The notes: generated by a model not told the origin, from the sequence alone. A stretch of 64,000 nt of DNA from Schaalia sp. Marseille-Q2122 (GCF_903645355.1 NZ_CAHJXR010000001.1:62001-126000), one strand, 5' to 3'; counted from the stretch's first letter, positions 9,019-17,795 are shown. Made by a program: numbers and translations.

Positions 9019-9158
9019 TATCTTGCGTGGGCGCACGTTTAATTGGGGCGCGCACTATTGCTGCACGTTAAAGCGCGGCGTGCTGGCCTACCACGGGCAC
9101 GGGCAAGGCCAGGGCCGGTGCGGCTGTCAGCGTCAGTGTTCGTGCCAGTGTCAGCGCG

Positions 9159-9857
9159 TCACTTCTTGACGTCAATGACCAGACGCGCAGGTCGGGTGAG
9201 GAAACCCGTCTGGACAGGGTGCTGCTCATCCATGGAGATAACGACGTGAGTCTTATCCTCCACGGTGCCGTCAACGAGGACCTCCAGCGGGCCGATCTTC
9301 ACGGACTTGGCGCCCGCGAAGTAGAGCTCTTCCAGCTCAGGGGTGCTGGCCATCACCGTGCGGCCAACGGTCACGTCAAGGAAAGCCTTGCCTTCAGACT
9401 CCATCGCATCGCCCTTACCGAGGGTGACAGGAGCGTCCACCCATGCAAGCTCGGCGTCCCAGGCATCGGCCTGGTCGGTCGTGGCCTCAACACTGGGATC
9501 CTTCTTGAACTCGAGGACGACACGGTAGAAATCAGCGTGTTCGCCCACACGCACATCATGGAAGACCAAGGAGGAAGGCACAGCGGAGTCTTCAATGGAG
9601 CGAGCACCGACCTCAAGGGTCCACGCCTCCTCACCCCCGCCGATCGGGTCAAGGTTCTCGCCAACCTTGCGCGTGTAGGTCGGGATGGACTGCGGGGCGT
9701 CACCACCGCTGAGCTCATTCGCTTTGAATGCGGGCTCAGCTGCTCCGCTGGAGCCGTTGGTGCCAGGCGCAGTGCAGGCAGCAACCATGGTGGCGGCAAC
9801 GCCGACGGCAAGCAGGCCGCTCAACACTCGGGCGGTGGTGTAGCGATGGGTGGACAT
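9159..9857 (-). CDS. Secreted lipoprotein, AMIN-like domain family
   Basis: 232 residues. An N-terminal signal peptide ends in a lipobox (VAAC, Cys at residue 28), so the protein is anchored to the outer face of the membrane. A low-complexity linker runs to about residue 85, then a beta-rich domain with LVFHDVRVGEHADFYRVVLE and the terminal RPARLVIDVKK. That pair of motifs marks a family of actinobacterial lipoproteins with an AMIN-like fold, thought to bind cell-wall or surface polysaccharide; function not established. ATG with GAGGAGG upstream. Tandem paralogue of the next gene, 84 bp away. Confidence 0.75.
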   Translation of the reverse strand: MSTHRYTTARVLSGLLAVGVAATMVAACTAPGTNGSSGAAEPAFKANELSGGDAPQSIPTYTRKVGENLDPIGGGEEAWTLEVGARSIEDSAVPSSLVFHDVRVGEHADFYRVVLEFKKDPSVEATTDQADAWDAELAWVDAPVTLGKGDAMESEGKAFLDVTVGRTVMASTPELEELYFAGAKSVKIGPLEVLVDGTVEDKTHVVISMDEQHPVQTGFLTRPARLVIDVKK

Positions 9858-9941
9858 AAAACCTCCTCAATAGGGTGATGTGTCCATCATGCCACCGTCG
9901 TCCGAGCGAGGATAGGCGCAGCTCAGAGGATCAAGAAATAG

Positions 9942-10742
9942 CTACTTCTTCACATCAATGACGAGGCGCGCGGGCTCTAGCAGGTAGCCCATTTGAATGT
10001 CACGCTGGGTATCCAAACCGATGGCAATATGCGTATTGCCTTCAAAGGTGTAGTTATTGACCACCTCAACGGGGCCCAGGCTGACCTCGGTGGGCCTGTC
10101 GCGGTACCGGGCGGCTAGCTCCGGGGAATCAGGCATGAAAGTGTGGGAGATATTGAGGTCAAGGAAGGCGTTGCCCGCCACCTCAATGGGAAACCCGCTG
10201 AGCTGGTCAACGGGAACATCCACCCACCCAGCAATGACACGCCACGGGTCGCGGGCGTGCTCAGGCATATCGCCGATCAGGGGCGTCCCCTCAATGGTGT
10301 CAAATTCAAGGACAACGCGGTAAAAGGTGGGGTGTTCCCCCACGCGCAGATCACGCAGGACCATGGATGTAGGGAGGGCGAGGTCTTCGAAGGTGATTGT
10401 GTCAACCTCCCGTGTCCAGTAGTGTTCGCCGCGAATGGGCGAGGTTGAGTCTTCCGACGCGCTCGGCGTCTGCGGGGAAGGCTGCTGAGGTGCAGGCGTG
10501 GGTTCAGAAGGGGAGGAGGACTCAGGCTGGTCGCTCTGCGGGGCAGGAGAGAGGCCGGTCGAGGCAGGCAGATCCGGTGCAGATTGAGTATCTGCCGTAA
10601 CGTCTGGGCTGCGTAGCGTACAACCGGCTAGCACAAGCGCGCCGAGAGACACAAGCGTGAGGAAAACAGCGCCACCAACGGCGCGTCGAAGGGGAAGGCA
10701 ACGCCCTCGTCGGCGAGGGCTAGCAGAGGGTATCGTCGACAT
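9942..10742 (-). CDS. Secreted lipoprotein, AMIN-like domain family (paralogue)
   Basis: 266 residues. The signal peptide starts with a basic stretch (RRRGRCLPLRR) and ends in lipobox LAGC (Cys near residue 41). A Ser/Pro/Gln-rich linker of about 70 residues could span the peptidoglycan. The C-terminal domain shares with its neighbour LRDLRVGEHPTFYRVVLEFD and the ending PARLVIDVKK. The two genes therefore arose by duplication and then diverged in the linker and loops. GAGGAG lies before the ATG. First gene of a two-gene unit, divergent from gpsA across about 50 bp. Confidence 0.75.
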   Translation of the reverse strand: MSTIPSASPRRRGRCLPLRRAVGGAVFLTLVSLGALVLAGCTLRSPDVTADTQSAPDLPASTGLSPAPQSDQPESSSPSEPTPAPQQPSPQTPSASEDSTSPIRGEHYWTREVDTITFEDLALPTSMVLRDLRVGEHPTFYRVVLEFDTIEGTPLIGDMPEHARDPWRVIAGWVDVPVDQLSGFPIEVAGNAFLDLNISHTFMPDSPELAARYRDRPTEVSLGPVEVVNNYTFEGNTHIAIGLDTQRDIQMGYLLEPARLVIDVKK

Positions 10743-10793
10743 TTTGGCTCCTCAACTACGACGTAATACCATCATGCCACTAGGATCAAGACT

Positions 10794-11813
10794 ATGCCGA
10801 TGATGCAAGCAACAGTCCTGGGAACCGGAGCGTGGGGCACCACCTTCGCTCAAGTATTGGCCGACAGCGGAATGAAGGTGCGCCTCTGGGGTCGCAACCG
10901 CCAGACCAATACCCTCATCAACGAAGGCGAGAACTCCACCTACCTTCCCGGTATTGAACTCTCCCCGTCCCTGAGCGCCACCGACGACCTCGGCGAAGCC
11001 CTCCAGGGCGCCGACCTCGTCGCCGTTGCAATCCCCGTGGCCGCCGTGCGCGAGACCCTCAGCCGCGCCAGCACCCTCCTGCCCGAAGGCACCGCCATCG
11101 TCTCCCTCGCCAAGGGCCTGGAACTGGGCACCCACAAAACCGTCCACCAGATGATTACCGAGGCCACCGGCATCGCCTCGCAACGCGTCGCAGTGCTCTC
11201 CGGCCCGAACCTCTCCCGCGAGATCGCCGAACACAACCCCACGGCCACCGTCATCGCCTGCGAGGACGCCGACCTCGCCACACAAATCGCTGAAGCCTGC
11301 CACACCCCCTACTTCCGCCCCTACGTCTCCACTGACGTCATCGGCTGCGAAATCGCCGGCGCCACCAAGAACGTCATTGCCGTCGCCATCGGCGCTGCGG
11401 AGGGCTTTGGCCTGGGTATTAACTCCCGCTCCACCCTCATCACCCGCGGCCTGGCTGAAATGACACGCCTAGGTACGCGTCTGGGCGCCGACCCCGGCAC
11501 CTTCGCCGGACTCTCCGGCGTGGGTGACCTTGTCGCCACCTGCTCCTCGCGCTTGTCACGCAACTACTCTTTTGGGGTGCGTATCGGCCAGGGCATGAGT
11601 TGCGAGGATGCGCTCGCGGTCTCCCCGGGCGTGGTGGAGGGTGCGCGCGCGGCCCGACCGATCCTTGAACTTGCTCACTCCCTGGGCGTGGACATGCCGA
11701 TCACCGAAGGCGTGGTCCGCGTTGTTCACGAGGGTGCGAGTGTGCGGGAGATGGGCGAAATGCTCCTGTCGCGCCCAATGAAGAAGGACGGCTGGAAGAT
11801 CGAGCTGATCTGA
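10794..11813 (+). CDS. gpsA: Glycerol-3-phosphate dehydrogenase [NAD(P)+]
   Basis: 339-residue cytoplasmic enzyme reducing dihydroxyacetone phosphate to sn-glycerol-3-phosphate, the backbone for phospholipids. The N-terminal Rossmann motif is VLGTGAWGTTFAQVLA. The catalytic-domain signatures GATKNVIAVAIGAAEGFGLG (catalytic Lys in TKN) and LSGVGDLVATCSS follow at the usual positions. Length is typical. The start could be the ATG at 10794 or the one at 10800 (MMQATVLG). AGGATC serves as a weak ribosome site. ddl begins 55 bp later on the same strand. Confidence 0.95.
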   Translation: MPMMQATVLGTGAWGTTFAQVLADSGMKVRLWGRNRQTNTLINEGENSTYLPGIELSPSLSATDDLGEALQGADLVAVAIPVAAVRETLSRASTLLPEGTAIVSLAKGLELGTHKTVHQMITEATGIASQRVAVLSGPNLSREIAEHNPTATVIACEDADLATQIAEACHTPYFRPYVSTDVIGCEIAGATKNVIAVAIGAAEGFGLGINSRSTLITRGLAEMTRLGTRLGADPGTFAGLSGVGDLVATCSSRLSRNYSFGVRIGQGMSCEDALAVSPGVVEGARAARPILELAHSLGVDMPITEGVVRVVHEGASVREMGEMLLSRPMKKDGWKIELI

Positions 11814-11868
11814 GCTGGCCGCATTCAAAATGCGGTTCTTCGGGCCGCTGAACGATAGTGTTATCTCC

Positions 11869-13014
11869 ATGATGTCTGATATGACTGCTGCTCCGACCCG
11901 CCCGCGTGTCCTCCTGGTTTTTGGGGGCCGCTCTGGCGAACACGAAATCTCGTGCGCAACTGCGGCCGCATTTATGCGAGCCATTGACCGTGAAAAGTGG
12001 GATGTTCTGCCCACCGGTATTACCCGCGACGGGCAGTGGGTGCGCGTCGAGGACGATCCGACGCTCTTTGAGTTCACGGATCAGGGCGGCCAGCAGGTGG
12101 TGGCGGGCGACACTCGCCTTATGCTCAGCCCCGGCGGCGCCTCGCTGCTGGAAGTGACCTACGAGGGCGAGGCCGGCGCCTCCCGCGCGGTCAGTGTCAA
12201 TGATCTTGGTGCCGTTGACGTGGTCTTGCCGCTCATTCATGGCCCCTACGGTGAGGATGGCACGATTCAGGGCCTCATGGAAATGTCCGATGTGCGCTAC
12301 GTGGGCTGTGGTGTGATGTCCTCGGCGATCAGCATGGATAAGCACCTGACGAAGACCGTGCTTAAGGCTGCCGGCATTGAGGTGGGCCGCTGGGAGCTGG
12401 TCACCGCCCGCGACTGGGCTGGCGACCGTGAGGGTGTGGAAAGCCGCGTCGCCCACTTGGGCTACCCGGTGTTCGTCAAGCCTTGCCGTGCGGGATCCTC
12501 GCTGGGGATTACCCGCGTGGATGGGCCCGAAGCTCTGGCTGCTGCGATGGACGAGGCTCAGGCGCACGACCCGCGCGTCATTGTCGAGGCCTCCACAGTG
12601 GGCCGAGAGATCGAGTGTGGTGTCCTTGAAGGCCTGGACGGGTCACTGTCGACAGCTCCCTTGGGTGAGATCGTGGTTCCCGAGGGCGGCTTCTATGACT
12701 ACGACTCGAAGTATGTGGACACTGACGCCATTGGTTTGGAGTGTCCTGCGTCCATTGATCCTGTGGCGGAGTCTGAGATTCGTCGCACGGCAGTGCGTGC
12801 TTTTGAGGCGCTGGCCTGCGAGGGTTTGGCTCGCGTGGACTTCTTCTACGATCCGAATACGGGTGCGATCAGCATTAATGAAGTTAATACCATGCCTGGT
12901 TTCACCCCCTATTCCATGTACCCGCAGGTGTGGGCCACTGCTGGCTTGAGTTACCCGGAGCTGGTCGATCAGCTCTTGCAGGTTGCTGCGGCTCGTCCCC
13001 TGGGCTTGCGCTAA
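11869..13014 (+). CDS. ddl: D-alanine--D-alanine ligase
   Basis: ATP-grasp ligase that makes the D-Ala-D-Ala end of the peptidoglycan stem peptide. About 381 residues from this start. Motifs: FGGRSGEHEISCATA at the N-terminus, VKPCRAGSSLGITRV (ATP lysine and P-loop), EVNTMPGFTPYSMYP (metal site and C-terminal loop). The omega-loop reads YDYDSKYVD; the Tyr in the KY pair fits D-Ala rather than D-lactate as second substrate, so a vancomycin-sensitive type. Start uncertain: ATGs at 11830, 11869 and 11881 are in frame. TAGTGT 9 bp before 11869 looks like a -10 box, which would make the mRNA leaderless. Confidence 0.93.
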   Translation: MMSDMTAAPTRPRVLLVFGGRSGEHEISCATAAAFMRAIDREKWDVLPTGITRDGQWVRVEDDPTLFEFTDQGGQQVVAGDTRLMLSPGGASLLEVTYEGEAGASRAVSVNDLGAVDVVLPLIHGPYGEDGTIQGLMEMSDVRYVGCGVMSSAISMDKHLTKTVLKAAGIEVGRWELVTARDWAGDREGVESRVAHLGYPVFVKPCRAGSSLGITRVDGPEALAAAMDEAQAHDPRVIVEASTVGREIECGVLEGLDGSLSTAPLGEIVVPEGGFYDYDSKYVDTDAIGLECPASIDPVAESEIRRTAVRAFEALACEGLARVDFFYDPNTGAISINEVNTMPGFTPYSMYPQVWATAGLSYPELVDQLLQVAAARPLGLR

Positions 13015-13031
13015 AACGATCTCGGTCTGCG

Positions 13032-13079
13032 AACGACCGCGCCCCCTCCCCGTTTAGCTAGGGAGGGGGCGCGGTCGTT
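13032..13079 (+). terminator. Terminator after ddl
   Basis: 19-bp perfect stem (13032-13050 with 13061-13079), core ACCGCGCCCCCTCCC / GGGAGGGGGCGCGGT, 10-nt loop. Very stable but without a T-run. Confidence 0.8.
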
Positions 13080-13167
13080 AGTGCAGGAGGTGTGAACCGA
13101 TAACCTCGCGGGGAATTACCGCAGTGGGACGCGCAAAAAAGGGGTGTCATCCGGTAACGTGTGAAGC

Positions 13168-14082
13168 ATGACGAAGCCTCGGATTACTCTGGTCACTTCT
13201 GCTGACATGCCCAACCTTTACTCCGATGAAGCAGGCCTGCTGGATGCGCTTGCGGAACGCGGGACGGATCCGCGCATCGCCGTGTGGAATGATCCCGATG
13301 AGGACTGGTCGCAGGCAGGGCTGACGGTTGTGCGTTCGGTGTCTGACTACGCGCAGAACCGTCAGGGATTCTTGGAATGGACCAAGCGGGTGCCTCGTAT
13401 CCTCAACCACCCTGATGTGCTGGAGTGGAACTCTGACAAGCACTACATGATTGAGCTTGAGCGCATGGGACTGCCAGTCATTCCCACGACCTGGCTGGAG
13501 CCTGAGCAGAAGCTGCAAAAGCAGCAGCTCCACTCGCGCTTCCCTGCCCTGTCAGACTTCGTCGTCAAGCCCGCAGTGTCCTCGGGCGTCCGTGACATTG
13601 GCCGTTACACCGCCAATGACCCCTACCAGCGTCAGGCGGCCATTAGTCAGGCCGCAACCCTGCTGGACCAGGGGCGTTCGGTCATGGTGCAGCGCTACAT
13701 GGAAGAAATTGACATTCACGGCGAGATCTCCCTGATCTTCTTCAATGGCTTGATGTCGCACTCGGTGGAAAAGCGCGCCATGCTGCATCCGTCTTCCGTG
13801 ACCGAGCCCTCCATGCACGAGGCTGTCGTGACCAGCCAGGAGGCCTCCGAGGAGCAGTGGCGTTGGGGTGAGCAGATTCGCGCCGTCATGCACGCCTACG
13901 TGCGTCAGCGCATGGGCCGCGATGAGCAGTTCCTCTTTAACCGCGTGGACGTGGTGCCTGACGGGAAGGGCTCTTTCCGCGTGATGGAAGCATCCCTGGT
14001 GGATGCCGACCTGTACTTGACGTCGCACCCGGCTGCGCTGGGTAATTTTGCTGACGCGATCGCGATGCGCGCCTTCTGGTGA
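13168..14082 (+). CDS. ATP-grasp family ligase of unknown substrate (DcsG/RimK-like)
   Basis: 304-residue cytoplasmic protein. After a short N-terminal fold (ITLVTSADMPNLYSDEAGLL), the ATP-grasp domain shows FVVKPAVSSGVRDIGRY (ATP lysine), VQRYMEEIDIHGEISLIFF and FNRVDVVPDGKGSFRVMEAS (metal-binding acidic residues). This layout recalls RimK/glutathione-synthetase-like enzymes and the D-cycloserine cyclo-ligase DcsG, but resemblance is to the general family; there are no other cycloserine genes here. It follows the ddl terminator and so has its own promoter. Such enzymes join a carboxylate to an amine using ATP; the substrates are not predictable. Confidence 0.7.
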   Translation: MTKPRITLVTSADMPNLYSDEAGLLDALAERGTDPRIAVWNDPDEDWSQAGLTVVRSVSDYAQNRQGFLEWTKRVPRILNHPDVLEWNSDKHYMIELERMGLPVIPTTWLEPEQKLQKQQLHSRFPALSDFVVKPAVSSGVRDIGRYTANDPYQRQAAISQAATLLDQGRSVMVQRYMEEIDIHGEISLIFFNGLMSHSVEKRAMLHPSSVTEPSMHEAVVTSQEASEEQWRWGEQIRAVMHAYVRQRMGRDEQFLFNRVDVVPDGKGSFRVMEASLVDADLYLTSHPAALGNFADAIAMRAFW

Positions 14083-14108
14083 TGCTAGCCGTCGCTGGAG
14101 GTGCGTGA

Positions 14109-14139
14109 AGGAAAGCCTGGCCCGGTGCCGGGCTTTCCT
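14109..14139 (+). terminator. Weak hairpin after the ATP-grasp gene
   Basis: AGGAAAGC / GCTTTCCT with an inner CCGG-TG-CCGG helix and a small bulge, 26 bp after the stop. No T-run. Confidence 0.45.
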
Positions 14140-14211
14140 CATGTCGACCGGCGTGAGCGTGGCGTTCGTCGAGAAAAAACGAGGGCGTGAGCAGGGGAAA
14201 GGAGTGCGCGG

Positions 14212-14565
14212 ATGCCCATCGAGATGAGCCGGGAAGACTTTGAGGCCCTTGTCGACGAGGCTATTGATGTCATTCCGGATGAGTTTTGGGATCAGGTGGA
14301 GAACCTGGTTGTCCTTGTCGAGGATGAGCCGCCCGCTTCTGAACCCTCTGACATCCTCGGCTTATACGATGGGGTGCCGATTACCGAGCGTGACGACTAC
14401 GCGGGTGTCTTACCTGATCGCGTTTTCGTGTTCCGTAATCCGACCCTGGCAATCTGCGACACGGTAGATGACGTTGCCGAGGAGATCCGTGTGACACTGG
14501 TGCATGAAATCGGCCATTTCTTTGGTTTTGATGATGATCAGCTCCATGACTTGGGGTGGGCCTAG
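14212..14565 (+). CDS. Minimal zinc metallopeptidase family protein
   Basis: 117-residue cytoplasmic protein of the small zincin family common in actinobacteria. The N-terminus REDFEALVDEAIDVIPDEFW is characteristic. The catalytic motif HEIGHFFGFDDD, near the C-terminus, carries the HExxH zinc site followed by Gly and Asp, as in the minimal gluzincin fold. AAAGGAG lies 8 bp before the ATG. These proteins are widely distributed but their substrate is unknown. Flanked by tRNA-His. Confidence 0.82.
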   Translation: MPIEMSREDFEALVDEAIDVIPDEFWDQVENLVVLVEDEPPASEPSDILGLYDGVPITERDDYAGVLPDRVFVFRNPTLAICDTVDDVAEEIRVTLVHEIGHFFGFDDDQLHDLGWA

Positions 14566-14671
14566 CTGCTGAGCGGGGCAGATCACAGTGCCATCGGGGC
14601 TGTGGAGTTTGGAAGAGTTGGGGGAGAGCTGCTAAAGTTCTTACCTGTTGCACCGCTTAGCGGAGCGCGAT

Positions 14672-14745
14672 GGTGGCTGTAGTTCAGTTGGTAGAGCACC
14701 TGGTTGTGGTCCAGGACGTCGCGGGTTCGAGTCCCGTCAGCCACC
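14672..14745 (+). tRNA. tRNA-His (anticodon GTG)
   Basis: Acceptor GTGGCTG / CAGCCAC with the extra G at position -1 (14672) pairing with C73 (14745), diagnostic of tRNA-His. Anticodon stem CCTGG/CCAGG with loop TTGTGGT. CCA is not encoded. Confidence 0.95.
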
Positions 14746-14752
14746 CCGAAGG

Positions 14753-14794
14753 CAGGGGCCTCGGATGTGAAAACATCCGAGGCCCCTGTGTTTT
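14753..14794 (+). terminator. Terminator after tRNA-His
   Basis: 16-bp perfect stem (14753-14768 with 14773-14788), GAAA tetraloop, then TGTTTTG. It may also serve the convergent nhaC gene. Confidence 0.9.
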
Positions 14795-14824
14795 GCCGGG
14801 CTTGCGCTCAGGCCGCGTGGAGGA

Positions 14825-16315
14825 TCACTTCCGCGTGTTCTTCGCGCCGTAGAAGCAACCGATGCCCGTGATGGCCAGGAGCGGAGCGATGATGAAGTTC
14901 GCCCACTGCAAGAACATGTAGGGCACGTAGTCGGCGTAGGCAACGCCCAGGGTTGTCACCATGAACACGCCGGTTGTTGTCCAGGGGAGCATGGGCTCAA
15001 TGAAGGTGCCGTAGTCCTCAATGGAGCGCGACAAGACCTTGCGGTCGATACCGGCCTCGTCGTACTTGGGCCCAAAGGCGGCGCCAATGATGAAGGAGGT
15101 GGCGTACTGGTTGGAGGAGAAACCATTGACGAAGGCCGAGCTCAGCAGCGAAGCGATGATGATTCCGGGGCGTGACTTCATGTGACCGAAGGCCTTGTCA
15201 ACCACTGTGCCCATGGCGTTGATGAGGTCCAAAGAGCCGATATACATGAACACGCACAGGGTGATGATGACCGCACTGGCCATGGAGTACAGGCCGCCTC
15301 GTTGGATGATTGCCAGGGCTTGCTCGCCGATCTTGTCAGCTGAACCTACCGCTGTCATATCAATGGTGACGCCATTAATCAGTGACTGAATCATCTGATC
15401 GAAACTGAAGCCCTGCACGATAATGGCAACCAGGCCGCCGGTCACCGCCGAATACAGCAGGGTTGGCAGTGGAGCCTTGCGAAGAGCCGCGCCGGTCAGC
15501 ATGACCAGCAGCGGTAGCCACACCAGCGGCGAGAAGCTGAAAGCAGAGGCAAGATCGTCAGCAACGGGGCGCGTGAAAGCCTCGACGTCGACACCGCTCT
15601 TCGTGGGCTGCATGAAGCCAAAGATCACGGTCAATACGAGGGCGACGAGGTAGGCGGGGCCGGTCGTGTTCACCATGGATCGGACGTGGGAGTACAGGGG
15701 AGTGCCCGCACCCATGGCCGCCATATTCGTCGTATCCGACAGGGGTGACATCTTATCGCCGAAGTAGGCGCCCGAGATGATCGCCGCAGCGAGCAGACCC
15801 ATATGAGCGTCGGTGGCGATACCGACATTGATCAACACGACGCCAATGGTGCCGGCAGAACCCCACGAGGTGCCGGTCAGCACAGAAAAGAGCGAGGTCA
15901 GCAAGAGGGCGACGACGTAAATCCAGGCGGGGCTGACCAATAGCATGCCGTAGTGGACGAGCATGGGGATCGTGCCCGCAGCCGTCCACGAGCCAATGAG
16001 AATACCAATCGCTGCGAGCATCCAAATGGCCGGTAAGGCAGTGCGGGTGCGTTCGGCCATGGTGCGCGAGATGGAATCGAAACGGAAACCCAGCCACAGC
16101 AATAGGGGCCAGGTGCCCAGGGCTGCGGCGAGGAAGGTGAACTCAAGCGGCCATGCAGGCAGGTCAAAGACCATCGGTCCAATGATCATGCCCCAGACGA
16201 TGAGGACAACAAGCAAAAGGACGGGAGCGAGAGCGTGCCAGAATCGGGGCTCTTTGGTGGTTTCGGGGGTGCGTTCAAGGGGAGGCGGGGTGGGAGCCTG
16301 CGTCGTGGTCGACAT
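14825..16315 (-). CDS. nhaC: NhaC-family Na+/H+ antiporter-like membrane protein
   Basis: 496-residue polytopic membrane protein, about 12 helices, with a proline-rich cytoplasmic N-terminus. Motifs of the NhaC family: TGTSWGSAGTIGVVLINVG near residue 155, GAYFGDKMSPLSDTTNMAA near residue 195, and FVNGFSSNQYATSFI near residue 400. Family members exchange Na+ for H+; some (MleN) couple this to malate/lactate. The ATG lies 1 nt after the fucosidase stop (TAG-C-ATG) with AAAGGA inside the end of that gene, so it is translationally coupled to the fucosidase. That context raises the possibility of a role linked to sugar or acid flux rather than general pH control. Confidence 0.88.
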   Translation of the reverse strand: MSTTTQAPTPPPLERTPETTKEPRFWHALAPVLLLVVLIVWGMIIGPMVFDLPAWPLEFTFLAAALGTWPLLLWLGFRFDSISRTMAERTRTALPAIWMLAAIGILIGSWTAAGTIPMLVHYGMLLVSPAWIYVVALLLTSLFSVLTGTSWGSAGTIGVVLINVGIATDAHMGLLAAAIISGAYFGDKMSPLSDTTNMAAMGAGTPLYSHVRSMVNTTGPAYLVALVLTVIFGFMQPTKSGVDVEAFTRPVADDLASAFSFSPLVWLPLLVMLTGAALRKAPLPTLLYSAVTGGLVAIIVQGFSFDQMIQSLINGVTIDMTAVGSADKIGEQALAIIQRGGLYSMASAVIITLCVFMYIGSLDLINAMGTVVDKAFGHMKSRPGIIIASLLSSAFVNGFSSNQYATSFIIGAAFGPKYDEAGIDRKVLSRSIEDYGTFIEPMLPWTTTGVFMVTTLGVAYADYVPYMFLQWANFIIAPLLAITGIGCFYGAKNTRK

Positions 16316-16316
16316 G

Positions 16317-17648
16317 CTAATTCCTTTCCACGCCCATGCACGTCACTGTGCAGGGCATTGGGGTGGTGTCACCAAGGTCAATGGAGGAGCCGTCGTAGGG
16401 CAGTGCGTCGCTGCAGCCCATGACGTGAGCCGAGGCAATGGGCCAGGGCAGGGGGATGCGTGAAGGAGCCTGTGAGGTGCATAGGAGGTACACGGCGTCG
16501 TCCTCGTCAGAGGCGTGTGAGCGCACGGCATACACGCCTTCGGGAAGGTCGCCAGCCAGGGGGCGCGTCTGGTAGATGGCCGAGCCGTTGACGTCCATCC
16601 AACGGCCGATCTCTTCGAGGCGGTGGCGTTGGATGTCGGGGATGCGTCCGTCGGCAGTGGGGCCGACATTGAGAAGGAAATTACCTCCGCTGCCGACGGT
16701 GCGGATGAGGAGGTCAATGAGTTGGGAGGCAGGCAGGTAGGAGTCGGGGGTTTCGGCCTGGTTGTAGCCGTAGGATTTGCCAATCCCGCGGCTCTCCTCC
16801 CAGGGGTGGCGCTGCCCGTAGCCTTCCACATCGGCGTATTCGGTGGAGTAGTAGTCGCCGTGTGCGCCCGGCATACCCACGTGCATGCGGTCATTGACGA
16901 CGACCTCGTTGCGGTTGGGAGCTTGGGTGTAGAGCCAGGTCAGCAGCTCACGAGTGCGGACGTAGTCCTCATCCAGGTCCCATTCGCCTCCATCGGTGTA
17001 GATGAGGGAGGGCGCGTATTTTTCATTGAGTTCCTTCCACTGGGGGTGGAGGATCTCGTCGACGTAGCGTTCGGGTGGAATGCCGAAGCGTTGGGCGTCT
17101 TCCTCGGGGATGAAGTAGCCGCCCTCGCAGCGGTGACTGCGGTGGGTTTCCCACTCTGGCATGGAGTAGTAGAGTCCCATTTTCAGGCCGACGGCGCGCA
17201 CGGCATTTGCGAGCTCTCCGAGGAGGTCTCGGTGGGGGCCGACATCGCCGCTATTCCAGCCTTTCTTGTGGGGGTTGTCGGTGGTCCACATGCAGTAGCC
17301 ATCGTGGTGCTTGGAGGTGAGAACGACATAGCGTGCCCCTGCCTGTTGGAAGAGGGCGGCCCACTCGTCGGCGTTGAAATGTTCAGCGCTGAGGAGGGGA
17401 GCGAAGTCGCGGTAGCGGAACTTTGGTCCCCAGGTGCGCGCGTGGTAGTCCCCGTCGTTGTTACGGTAGGGGCCGTAGACGGAGGCGTAGTACCACTCGG
17501 CGTAGGAGCCGAAGAGTTCGTTGTTGGTTGAGCGCCATGCGGGGACTGAGTAGGGTCCCCAGTGAATGAAGATGCCGAATCGTGCGTCTTGGAACCATTG
17601 GGGGATGGGACGGGCATCAAGTTCGTCCCAGGTTTGTATGGTGGTCAC
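16317..17648 (-). CDS. Alpha-L-fucosidase, GH29 family
   Basis: 443-residue glycoside hydrolase releasing L-fucose. The N-terminal barrel begins FGIFIHWGPYSVPAW, the GH29 hallmark, and continues with YVVLTSKHHDGYCMW. The likely catalytic aspartate is in SLIYTDGGEWDLD (position of the usual WFDG motif). The C-terminal part (VGSGGNFLLNVGPTADG) leads into a short beta domain. No signal peptide, so a cytoplasmic enzyme acting on imported oligosaccharides. It starts with GTG, preceded by GAGGAG and a 5-nt spacer. First gene of an operon with nhaC; the divergent GntR regulator and its predicted operators occupy the gap upstream. Confidence 0.88.
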   Translation of the reverse strand: MTTIQTWDELDARPIPQWFQDARFGIFIHWGPYSVPAWRSTNNELFGSYAEWYYASVYGPYRNNDGDYHARTWGPKFRYRDFAPLLSAEHFNADEWAALFQQAGARYVVLTSKHHDGYCMWTTDNPHKKGWNSGDVGPHRDLLGELANAVRAVGLKMGLYYSMPEWETHRSHRCEGGYFIPEEDAQRFGIPPERYVDEILHPQWKELNEKYAPSLIYTDGGEWDLDEDYVRTRELLTWLYTQAPNRNEVVVNDRMHVGMPGAHGDYYSTEYADVEGYGQRHPWEESRGIGKSYGYNQAETPDSYLPASQLIDLLIRTVGSGGNFLLNVGPTADGRIPDIQRHRLEEIGRWMDVNGSAIYQTRPLAGDLPEGVYAVRSHASDEDDAVYLLCTSQAPSRIPLPWPIASAHVMGCSDALPYDGSSIDLGDTTPMPCTVTCMGVERN

Positions 17649-17717
17649 ATCAACTCCTCAACTATGTGGGTGAGGTAGGAGAATAAATGTGGTGCGCGCT
17701 AGTCATCGTTGACCGCG

Positions 17718-17781
17718 TTGTCGGACATACAGTTCAAACGTAGCACTACGTATTGCGATATGGAACGATTTTGTTGGACAA
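17718..17781. promoter_or_regulatory. Candidate GntR operators between fucosidase and GntR genes
   Basis: TTGTTGGACAA at 17771-17781 fits the FadR-type consensus TNGTNNNACNA. A related TTGTCGGACAT lies at 17718-17728, 53 bp away, about five helical turns. Between them is the inverted repeat ACGTAG-CA-CTACGT (17738-17751). Together they could let one regulator control both divergent units. Confidence 0.5.
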
Positions 17782-17795
17782 AAGGTGAGGAAGTT

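Noticed and set aside
13168-14082. D-cycloserine biosynthesis
   Set aside because: Only a general ATP-grasp likeness to DcsG; none of the other pathway genes is nearby.
16623-17531. A 302-codon plus-strand frame, valine/glycine-rich
   Set aside because: Exact antisense of the GH29 gene; low-complexity product and no ribosome site.
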